In this document: in pieces, positions 1 through 5,942 of the stretch
Layout: every line of letters starts with the position of its first letter
How positions within the stretch are numbered: position 1 is the first letter of the stretch
Source of the DNA: Flammeovirgaceae bacterium
Lineage (GTDB): Bacteria; Bacteroidota; Bacteroidia; Cytophagales; MED-G16
Direction: 5' to 3'
DNA: 6,734 nucleotides
Assembly: GCA_002702205.1 (NCBI GenBank)
Contig: NZYP01000059.1
Coordinates: forward strand, 13,648-20,381
The notes under the pieces: generated by a model
Databases searched by the model: none
What the model saw: only the letters and a program-made list of their open reading frames with translations
Told to the model about the DNA's origin: nothing
Program-made: the position numbers and the translations under genes

Positions 1-354
1 GGACTCATCGTTAGTCAATTTAACTGTTTCCTCAAAAGGATATAGATCAACTATTACAAGATCAATTTGTGGTAAATTATATTTTTTAATTTCTTCAAGG
101 TCGTCGCCTTTATCATCTCTATATAATATGCCTCCAAAAATTTTAGGGTGAAGAGTTTTTACTCTGCCTCCAAGTATAGATGGATATTCGGTTAGAGATT
201 CCACTGTAGAAACTGGGATTTTTAAACTCTCTATATACTTCTGAGTTCCTCCCGTTGATATAATCTGAACTTTATTTTCGTGAAGTTTGCTAACAATTTT
301 ATCTATGCCAGTTTTATCGAAAACTGAAATTAAGGCAGTCTGAATTTTTTTCAT
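1..354 (-). CDS. purH: PurH, bifunctional AICAR transformylase / IMP cyclohydrolase, N-terminal 118 residues only
   Basis: The gene starts at ATG 354-352 and runs off the left edge in an open frame, so 118 codons of a protein usually a little over 500 residues are visible. The visible part is the N-terminal MGS-like domain that carries the IMP cyclohydrolase activity, which closes FAICAR to IMP in the cytoplasm. Recognisable signatures are ALISVFDKTGI near residue 7, ISTGGTQ near 33, GGRVKTLHPKIFGGIL near 62, and DLVIVDLYPFEETV near 99. The VDLYPFEETV wording is, from memory, typical of Bacteroidota. The C-terminal transformylase domain, which uses 10-formyl-tetrahydrofolate, is outside the window. 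The start lies 14 nt after the purN stop with no Shine-Dalgarno, so it is probably cotranscribed with purN and the ccm genes. The family call is very secure; completeness of the gene cannot be judged. Confidence 0.95.
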   Translation of the reverse strand, partial: MKKIQTALISVFDKTGIDKIVSKLHENKVQIISTGGTQKYIESLKIPVSTVESLTEYPSILGGRVKTLHPKIFGGILYRDDKGDDLEEIKKYNLPQIDLVIVDLYPFEETVKLTNDES

Positions 355-368
355 AGACAAAAGTAATA

Positions 369-938
369 TTATAATTTATCTAACAAGAACTTTTCTATTA
401 TTTGAGGAAAATAAAAATATTCTAATTCATGAATTCTTTTTGATAAAGTAGATGGGGTTTCATTTTCATTAATTTTAATTTTTTCTTGAAATAAAATTTT
501 TCCCTTATCATATTCTTTATTTACTATATGGATTGTTATACCAGAATACTCTTCTTTAGATTCAATGACACTGCTGTGAACCTTAGAGCCGTAGAACCCC
601 TTTCCACCAAACTTTGGAAGAAGTGAAGGGTGTATATTAATTATCTTTTCCTGGAACTTATCTATAATTTCTTCTGGAATAAGTCGAATATAACCAGCAA
701 GTATAACATGTGAAACATTTCTTTTCTGTAGCATATTGAGAAGGTCAATGCCAGATGATTTACTATGATCAAATAATATTGAGTCTATACCTAAATTCTT
801 TGCCCTATCTATTACAAATGCATTTGGGTTATTACAAAAGACAGAGTCAACTAAAATTTTATTATGGTTTTTAAAGTATTCGTAAATATTTTCAACATTT
901 GATCCAGACCCTGAGGCAAACAATGCCAGTTTAATCAT
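369..938 (-). CDS. purN: PurN, phosphoribosylglycinamide (GAR) formyltransferase
   Basis: This is a 189-residue cytoplasmic enzyme, a normal length for PurN, that transfers a formyl group from 10-formyl-tetrahydrofolate to GAR, the third step of purine synthesis. The N-terminal FASGSGSN loop (residues 7-14) is the phosphate-binding region. The catalytic triad known from E. coli PurN is visible as N101 and H103 in NIHPSLLPKF and D144 in NKEYDKGKILFQ. The GGKGFYGSKVH stretch (111-121) and the RIHELEYFYFP ending resemble Bacteroidota PurN. The ATG at 938-936 overlaps the ccmF stop codon as ATGA, a sign of translational coupling, and purH follows 14 nt downstream. The pairing of purN with purH is functionally sensible because both use the same formyl-folate donor. 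The coupling to a cytochrome c maturation operon is less expected. No frameshift or missing catalytic residue is seen. Confidence 0.95.
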   Translation of the reverse strand: MIKLALFASGSGSNVENIYEYFKNHNKILVDSVFCNNPNAFVIDRAKNLGIDSILFDHSKSSGIDLLNMLQKRNVSHVILAGYIRLIPEEIIDKFQEKIINIHPSLLPKFGGKGFYGSKVHSSVIESKEEYSGITIHIVNKEYDKGKILFQEKIKINENETPSTLSKRIHELEYFYFPQIIEKFLLDKL

Positions 939-3415
939 ATTCTTGAAAGTTTAAGTTTTTTAAATGATAACACTAAGCCTAAAGTTAAGATGAAGAAACC
1001 GAGCCACATAAAGTTTATGAAAGGTTTTTGCATTGCCTCCACAATAACCCAATTCTTTTGTGTAGTCTGATAAGTTATTTTAAAGAGCCCATCTTCTGGC
1101 ATGATCTCCGTTAGAGAAACTTTTATCCCCAAGTCATCGATGATATCTGGAACTATACCAACCTTATTGTCATCGATGATAAAAGCTGGTCTGGCAATAT
1201 AATCTTGACCCGATGCAAGAATTTTGATTTGTGCTTCAGCAATAAATTGTTTTGAATCCTCACTAATAGTCTTAGTTGAGACTTTCAATAATCTTGAAAC
1301 ATAATCATTAAGAAAAAAAGTTTGATCAATAGAAACTGAGACAGAATCTTTTTCAGACCATTTGATTTCCTGTTTTGGATCTGGGTAGGTTCTGACATGT
1401 ACATATAAGTCTTGAAAAAAATCTTTTGATACGTCTGGGGAGAATACAATCATATCCGAATTAGGATCAGTTTGAACTTTTGGGAAAAGTGTGAAAGCCT
1501 CTTCCGCTTTATTAAAACTTAATTCAAAGTAGGTAATATCATTATTATCAACATCCAGTGTGTCGTTTTCTTTTAAGTCTACTCCATCTAGAGTTAGGTC
1601 TTTTTTAAGAATGTATTTATTTTCTAATGGTAATAGCTCCAAAAAATTTTTATTTATAAAACCTGAATAATTTTTTAGTTTTTTTCTTTCTCCTTCATAA
1701 CTCACTCTAAATTCACCAACATTTCTCTCCTCATTTACAAAAAGCAACATATTGTCTTCATTTACATCATCAGGGAAATCATTATTCCATATGAGTCCTG
1801 TATAGTTCTTTGATACTATCGAAGAATAACCAGATGAAAACAATATACCTATTAACATAATAGCTAAACCTATATGAGAGACAGAGGCAGAAGATATAAG
1901 ATCTTTTTTTCTAAAAAAATATAGTAATACGCTACCGTTTGAAAAAAAGGAAAACAGAGAAGCAGTGAGTAATATCATGTAGGATGGTTTTGTAATAGGG
2001 TAGCTGTATATTATTAGAGATGATATTATGAAGGTAAATGCTAGTGGATTCGAAAAAAGTGAAACGATACTTGAAGACTTATTTTTTCTCCACCAAAGAA
2101 GTTGTGCAATAGCTGAAAAGACAGCTATAGATGAGGCAAACCAAATCTGTGCATTTGAGTAGAAAATCTCTTTCTCTGCTGGTGGTGCGAGGTTAGAAAA
2201 ACCACCAAAAAATTCAATAATTGCATTATATACTGGTATAGATGTTGGTAATATTACCTGAAAAGACATTAATATTAATGTTAAAATTCCAATAAATAAC
2301 CAGAAATCACCCGAGTATGCATTTGATTCTTTTGCTGTATTTGGTATATCACTCCACCTGGTTACAAGAAGGTAAATGCTTATCATTATAAAAAGAAATA
2401 AACAAATTAGTAATTGTCCACTAAGTCCAAGGTCAGTAAAAGAATGCACAGAGCTGTCTCCTAGTATACCGCTCCTTGTCAAAAAAGTAGAATATAAAAT
2501 GAGAAGAAAACTTGACAAAGAGAGGACATATGACATTCTATAATATTGCTTTTTTCTATTAGTTAATATGAGACAATGGAAACTAGCTACAAGAAATAAC
2601 CAAGGGACATATACTGCATTTTCAACTGGATCCCAATTCCAATAACCACCAAAATTTAATGTCTCATATGCCCAATAAGCACCCATCATTATGCCAATAC
2701 CTAAAACAACTACTGATAATAAAAGATATTTTTGGGTAGGTTTTAGCCATTTTCTATAATCTCTTAGCCTTAGGGAGGAGACAGCATAAGAAAATGGAAG
2801 AATACATAAAGCAAAACCAAGAAATAAAGTTGGGGGATGAATAACCATCCAATAATTTTGTAGTAACGGGTTTAACCCCGATCCATCTTCAGGAACATAA
2901 CTTGGATCAATTGAAAAAATTGGTGCAGATATGACGTCTTTAAGAAGTACAAAAGGGGAGCTCCCTATCTTAAGATCGTATAAATTGATACCCAGAACCA
3001 TCGATGTCAGAACTGACTGGACTAGAGAAATCACCATAATTACTGATGCATTCCATTGGGAATAAGGTTTGAAAATAAAGTAAATACCAATTAGTATGTT
3101 CCAAAACATCCAGAGTAGGAAAGAGCCTTCCTGACCTTCCCAAAAAGAAGAAATTTTAAAATAAATGGGCAAAAGAGAAGAAGTGTGCTGGAATGCGTAA
3201 TAATATTGAAATTTATTTCCTAATAATATTGTATATAGAATAGCAATAGAAGCTAAAATAAAAAATGAGTGCAACGAAAAAGAGAACTTTCCAAATTGAT
3301 ACCAATCAAGTTTGTCTTTTGCATTATCAGCAAATAGGTAACTCACAGTTGATAAAATTGCAAAGACAAAAGACGATAGAATAAATAAATGACCAATAGA
3401 GCCTAACGAAAACAT
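935..3415 (-). CDS. ccmF: CcmF, cytochrome c haem lyase (holocytochrome c synthetase component)
   Basis: This is a multi-spanning inner-membrane protein that takes haem from CcmE and attaches it to the CxxCH motif of apocytochrome c at the periplasmic face. With the ATG at 3415-3413 it has 826 residues, against roughly 650 in E. coli. About 14 hydrophobic spans fill the first 530 residues, and one more ends the protein. The haem-handling tryptophan motif is GGYWNWDPVENA (about 256-267). Four histidines match the spacing of the E. coli haem ligands: H193 in VIHPPT, H280 in SFHCLI, H324 in SSVHSF and H514 in VSHIGL. A periplasmic domain of about 270 residues (roughly 530-800) has no cysteine. 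The start is ambiguous. An in-frame TTG at 3424-3422 adds three residues and overlaps the ccmE stop by 4 nt. I preferred the ATG, which leaves a 5-nt gap. The stop overlaps the purN start. Confidence 0.95.
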   Translation of the reverse strand: MFSLGSIGHLFILSSFVFAILSTVSYLFADNAKDKLDWYQFGKFSFSLHSFFILASIAILYTILLGNKFQYYYAFQHTSSLLPIYFKISSFWEGQEGSFLLWMFWNILIGIYFIFKPYSQWNASVIMVISLVQSVLTSMVLGINLYDLKIGSSPFVLLKDVISAPIFSIDPSYVPEDGSGLNPLLQNYWMVIHPPTLFLGFALCILPFSYAVSSLRLRDYRKWLKPTQKYLLLSVVVLGIGIMMGAYWAYETLNFGGYWNWDPVENAVYVPWLFLVASFHCLILTNRKKQYYRMSYVLSLSSFLLILYSTFLTRSGILGDSSVHSFTDLGLSGQLLICLFLFIMISIYLLVTRWSDIPNTAKESNAYSGDFWLFIGILTLILMSFQVILPTSIPVYNAIIEFFGGFSNLAPPAEKEIFYSNAQIWFASSIAVFSAIAQLLWWRKNKSSSIVSLFSNPLAFTFIISSLIIYSYPITKPSYMILLTASLFSFFSNGSVLLYFFRKKDLISSASVSHIGLAIMLIGILFSSGYSSIVSKNYTGLIWNNDFPDDVNEDNMLLFVNEERNVGEFRVSYEGERKKLKNYSGFINKNFLELLPLENKYILKKDLTLDGVDLKENDTLDVDNNDITYFELSFNKAEEAFTLFPKVQTDPNSDMIVFSPDVSKDFFQDLYVHVRTYPDPKQEIKWSEKDSVSVSIDQTFFLNDYVSRLLKVSTKTISEDSKQFIAEAQIKILASGQDYIARPAFIIDDNKVGIVPDIIDDLGIKVSLTEIMPEDGLFKITYQTTQKNWVIVEAMQKPFINFMWLGFFILTLGLVLSFKKLKLSRI

Positions 3416-3420
3416 TGAAT

Positions 3421-3825
3421 TCAAATTTTTATTTTCTCTTCAGTATACTTTGAAGGGCACTTTAACAATATTTCATCTGCAACAAACTTATTGTTATTGT
3501 ATGAACCAATTACAACAATTTGTTCAGACATTAAAAAATCAGGAGGCATAGGCTCACCATAAAATACATTTTCTTTTAATCCCTTCTCGTCAACCATCTC
3601 AAAACTAAAACTTAGCATATCAGGGCTCTTTTCAATACCCTTGATATTATCTTTATCATCTCTGTTAAGCTTTCCAACTACATGAATTTTTGACATATTG
3701 CCATTAGAGTAAAGCTCTTTAGCCTCAATGAAGGAAACATAGGTGCTCGCATCGCCATATGTAGTTACTATAATTATCAGGACAATTCCTATAAAGACGA
3801 CGGAGAGAGCTGCTGAATTTTTCAT
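3421..3825 (-). CDS. ccmE: CcmE, periplasmic haem chaperone, cysteine (CxxxY) variant
   Basis: This 134-residue protein has one N-terminal membrane anchor (about residues 4-21) and a periplasmic OB-fold-like domain. CcmE binds haem covalently after CcmC loads it and delivers it to CcmF. Family features are the VVGKLNRD strand (about 49-56), FSFEMVDEKG (73-82), VFYGEPMPPDF (87-97) and the EQIVVIGSY segment (101-109). The haem-binding site reads LLKCPSKYTEE, with C123 and Y127, so the classical HxxxY is CxxxY here. The codon is an unambiguous TGC. The tail after Tyr127 is only seven residues, shorter than in E. coli. Cysteine-type CcmE is established for archaea and some sulfate reducers, in systems usually lacking CcmG and CcmH, and I recall the same CPSKY wording in Bacteroidota. 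The ATG at 3825-3823 overlaps the ccmD-like stop as ATGA. Identity is secure; the haem-linkage chemistry is inferred. Confidence 0.93.
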   Translation of the reverse strand: MKNSAALSVVFIGIVLIIIVTTYGDASTYVSFIEAKELYSNGNMSKIHVVGKLNRDDKDNIKGIEKSPDMLSFSFEMVDEKGLKENVFYGEPMPPDFLMSEQIVVIGSYNNNKFVADEILLKCPSKYTEEKIKI

Positions 3826-4001
3826 TTATTTTTTTTAATAGATTCAATTTTTTTTTCTATCCTATACAAGTAAAGAAAAAGAGAGAATAGTATTATTAAT
3901 GAAATAACTACTACTACAAAAATTTTACCATTGCTTCTCATAACATCTGCCATAGCAACTTCCTGAAGAAAAATAAATAGTGTAAAAAAATTAAAGATCA
4001 T
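3822..4001 (-). CDS. ccmD: CcmD-family small membrane protein (59 aa)
   Basis: This is a short gene of 59 codons between ccmC and ccmE. The ATG at 4001-3999 lies inside the ccmC 3' end (11-nt overlap) and the TGA at 3824-3822 overlaps the ccmE start as ATGA. That nested fit is strong evidence that it is translated. The protein starts with a short hydrophobic stretch (about 2-12). A conserved-looking EVAMADVMRSNGKI segment (14-27), one membrane span (about 28-46) and a lysine-rich tail ending KKIESIKKNK follow. The MADxMRSxGKI-plus-span pattern is what I recall from the CcmD family of Bacteroidota. In E. coli, CcmD helps release haem-loaded CcmE from the CcmABC complex. An internal ATG at 3953-3951 (Met17) would give a 43-residue form lacking the hydrophobic N-terminus. 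Sequence similarity to proteobacterial CcmD is slight, so the symbol rests on position, size, topology and remembered family wording. Confidence 0.85.
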   Translation of the reverse strand: MIFNFFTLFIFLQEVAMADVMRSNGKIFVVVVISLIILFSLFLYLYRIEKKIESIKKNK

Positions 4002-4641
4002 TTTTATTTAATTTTAACATTTTAAGTCTAATATCTGATATCCATAATCCTAATAAAATAAATCCAATAACTGCTGGGTAAAATACTAGTCGTAACTGTG
4101 AATTCATGTCATATACGTTAAATCCTGGATTTCCACCATTACCAGGATGTAACGAATCAGTTAACCTGGGTAATATAAAAATTAATGGTATAAGCATACA
4201 AAAAGCAAATACATTATAAACTGACGATATTTTTCCTCTTTTGGATTCATCATCAATAGAACTTCTTAAAATAAAATAACCAAAATATATAAGTAGACCA
4301 ATTGCAGAGCCGTTAAGCTTAGGGTCATTAGTCCAGAAAGTTCCCCAAGTATACTTTGCCCATACCATCCCAGTGATCAAGCCTAATACACCAAAATATA
4401 CTCCAAGATGTGCAAAATTATATGATTTCAGATCATGTAAGACATCTCCGTTATAAACATATTTGTAAGAGTGAAAAGAGGAGAGAAACAGTAAAAATAT
4501 CATAGTAAACCACATGGGCACATGGAGATATAAAGCCCTAATTGTTTCATTAAGAATAGGAAGTGCAGGAACATCAAGTAGGTACCCCGCAGAGAAAGTA
4601 TAGGTTAATAAAAGAATAGATAAAATCTTAATATATCTCAT
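3991..4641 (-). CDS. ccmC: CcmC, haem-handling protein that loads CcmE
   Basis: This is a 216-residue, six-span inner-membrane protein of the haem-handling family shared with CcmF and CcsA. It promotes haem attachment to CcmE in a complex with CcmA, CcmB and CcmD. The two periplasmic haem-ligand histidines of E. coli CcmC have clear counterparts: H40 in ALYLHVPMWF and H165 in DSLHPGNGGN. The tryptophan-rich motif lies between them at 99-107 and reads WGTFWTNDP. Canonical CcmC has WGxWWxWD, so two of the aromatic positions differ (Phe102, Asn105), while W99, W103 and D106 remain. From memory, similar wording occurs in other Bacteroidota CcmC. The ATG at 4641-4639 is 3 nt after the ccmB stop. 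A GGAG lies about 10 nt upstream, the only Shine-Dalgarno-like sequence seen before a gene here. Length is slightly below the roughly 245 residues of E. coli CcmC. Confidence 0.93.
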   Translation of the reverse strand: MRYIKILSILLLTYTFSAGYLLDVPALPILNETIRALYLHVPMWFTMIFLLFLSSFHSYKYVYNGDVLHDLKSYNFAHLGVYFGVLGLITGMVWAKYTWGTFWTNDPKLNGSAIGLLIYFGYFILRSSIDDESKRGKISSVYNVFAFCMLIPLIFILPRLTDSLHPGNGGNPGFNVYDMNSQLRLVFYPAVIGFILLGLWISDIRLKMLKLNKNDL

Positions 4642-4644
4642 AAC

Positions 4645-5307
4645 TTAATTTCTCCATAAGTAAGAAAACAAAACTTTAGTCAATGATAGTAATATTACGT
4701 TAAGCAAAACTAAAAGATAGATATCTTCTCTTATAAGATTCCATGAAAAATCTATCGAAGAAATTTTACTTATTCTGATAAGAATTAAAAGGATTGGTAA
4801 TATTACAGGGAAACCCAATATGCTAATTATCAGTGAATTATTTTCAACTTGGTATGATATGGCTGAAATTAAAGTCAAACAATTTGATATACTTAATGAA
4901 CCTAATATTAAAAGAGATAGAAAAAAGGTTTTAGAGATAATTATATCTCCAAGAAGAAAAGAGAAAATTATAAATGTAAAAGAAGACACACCTGCCAAAA
5001 ACAAAAAATTATAAATTAGTTTAGAAATTATTAATTCATCTGCTGATAAGACATAGTAATAGTAATAATTTCTTTTGGAAGATTCTTGAAAAAAACTTTT
5101 AGAGACAGAGGTTATTGAACCATATAAAATTAAAATCCAAAGTATTGATACCCAAGTCTCCGTATCATAAAGTCCATTAGGCTGGAATGATAAATATATT
5201 ACATATGTGGAGCTCACTAAATATAATAAAACTGAGAAAAATAGATGGCCTTGACTCAGTTCGATTTTAATTTCTTTCTGAAGAATTGAAAATATTTTAT
5301 TTATCAT
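4645..5307 (-). CDS. ccmB: CcmB, membrane subunit of the CcmABC(D) haem-chaperone release complex
   Basis: This 220-residue protein has the same length as E. coli CcmB. It has about six hydrophobic spans (roughly 22-40, 52-68, 98-120, 126-150, 158-178 and 196-216). CcmB is the permease-like partner of the ATPase CcmA; their ATP hydrolysis releases haem-loaded CcmE from CcmC and CcmD. Supporting features are the N-terminal ILQKEIKIELSQG, the SFFQESSKRN region (71-80), and LGFPVILPILL (164-174), the FPVxxP segment characteristic of CcmB. It is the first gene of the block, with its ATG at 5307-5305 just 30 nt from the divergent cysC start. In many bacteria ccmA directly precedes ccmB; here that place is taken by cysC, so the ATPase must be encoded elsewhere or be replaced. 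The identification relies on topology, the FPV motif and the neighbours, since CcmB sequences are weakly conserved. Confidence 0.9.
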   Translation of the reverse strand: MINKIFSILQKEIKIELSQGHLFFSVLLYLVSSTYVIYLSFQPNGLYDTETWVSILWILILYGSITSVSKSFFQESSKRNYYYYYVLSADELIISKLIYNFLFLAGVSSFTFIIFSFLLGDIIISKTFFLSLLILGSLSISNCLTLISAISYQVENNSLIISILGFPVILPILLILIRISKISSIDFSWNLIREDIYLLVLLNVILLSLTKVLFSYLWRN

Positions 5308-5337
5308 TGCTATACAAAATTAACAACAAGAACTTTA
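5308..5337. promoter_or_regulatory. 30-nt divergent spacer between ccmB and cysC, candidate overlapping promoters
   Basis: This is the only space between the two divergent blocks, so promoters for both must lie here or extend into the coding regions. On the minus strand, 5322-5315 reads TAATTTTG, an exact match to the Bacteroidota -7 consensus TAnnTTTG. The nearest upstream TTTG (5351-5348) sits 25 nt away, farther than the usual spacing, and the transcript would be almost leaderless. On the plus strand, TGCTATACA (5308-5316) looks like an extended -10 box, with TTGAAA (5286-5291) 19 nt upstream. Such matches are common by chance in DNA this AT-rich, so the individual boxes are weak, although the functional role of the spacer is nearly certain. 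Confidence 0.35.
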
Positions 5338-5934
5338 ATGGACACCTCAAAAAATTTATTTCCTCATAAACATTTTGTAGATGCCAGCCTTAGGAAAAAA
5401 CTCATTAAACAAAAACCCGTTTTGATTTGGTTATCAGGGTTGTCAGGTTCTGGAAAATCAACTATAGCAAACGAACTTGAAAAAAAGCTATATGAAAATA
5501 AATACCTTTCATACCTTTTGGATGGCGATAACATAAGAATAGGTTTAAATAAGGATCTAGGATTTTCAGATAATGACAGGAAAGAAAATATAAGAAGAAT
5601 TTCTGAGGTTTCAAGACTTATGATTGATGCTGGGCTAATAGTAATTACAGCTTTTATTTCTCCTTTTGAGGAAGAAAGAAAGCTCGCTAGAGATCTTGTT
5701 AAAAAAGAAAATTTCTTTTTAGTTCATGTCGAATGCTCAGTAGAAAAGTGTGAAGAAAGAGATGTTAAAGGACTCTATAAAAAAGCTCGATCAGGAGAAA
5801 TTAAAAATTTTACCGGCATAGACTCACCATATGAAATCCCCAAAGACCCCAACCTAATAGTAAACACTGAAAATGAAAGCGTTGAGGAGTCTGTTGAAAA
5901 GATTTTTACGGGCATTCTTAATCATATTAGATAA
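5338..5934 (+). CDS. cysC: CysC, adenylylsulfate (APS) kinase
   Basis: This is a 198-residue cytoplasmic kinase, the normal length for a stand-alone CysC, that phosphorylates APS with ATP to give PAPS. The P-loop is GLSGSGKS (34-41). Further family signatures are LLDGDNIR (60-67), RKENIRRISEVSRLM (81-95) for APS binding, and TAFISPFEEER (104-114), whose S108 matches the serine phosphorylated in some homologues. FTGIDSPYEIP (158-168) is the mobile lid region. No sulfurylase (CysD, CysN or Sat) domain is fused to it. The start ATG at 5338-5340 has no clear Shine-Dalgarno and precedes the usual N-terminal extension by the expected distance. It diverges from ccmB and is followed after 8 nt by cysQ. 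That pairing fits PAPS production together with PAP removal, for sulfate assimilation or for sulfation reactions; the window does not say which. Confidence 0.96.
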   Translation: MDTSKNLFPHKHFVDASLRKKLIKQKPVLIWLSGLSGSGKSTIANELEKKLYENKYLSYLLDGDNIRIGLNKDLGFSDNDRKENIRRISEVSRLMIDAGLIVITAFISPFEEERKLARDLVKKENFFLVHVECSVEKCEERDVKGLYKKARSGEIKNFTGIDSPYEIPKDPNLIVNTENESVEESVEKIFTGILNHIR

Positions 5935-5942
5935 TTTAATTT

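Noticed and set aside
935..3424. CcmF being instead a System II CcsA/ResC-type or an NrfE-type haem lyase
   Set aside because: Adjacent ccmB, ccmC, ccmD and ccmE, together with all four CcmF-spaced histidines and the long N-terminal membrane region, fit CcmF of System I. No ccsB-like gene and no nrf genes are present.
3455..3457. CcmE Cys123 as a sequencing error for His
   Set aside because: TGC to a His codon needs two base changes, and the surrounding CPSKY wording matches known Cys-type CcmE rather than a damaged HxxxY site.
3826..3990. Apparent 165-nt gap between ccmC and ccmE as an intergenic regulatory region
   Set aside because: The stretch is fully occupied by the overlapping 59-codon ccmD-like gene, so no untranslated leader or separate promoter is needed.
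4820..5014. 64-codon open frame on the plus strand
   Set aside because: It lies wholly inside ccmB on the opposite strand, its lysine-rich translation resembles no family I know, and it has no promoter or neighbour to support it.
5251..5256. TTGACT as a -35 box for cysC
   Set aside because: No -10-like sequence occurs at the usual 16-18 nt spacing, and it lies within the ccmB coding sequence.
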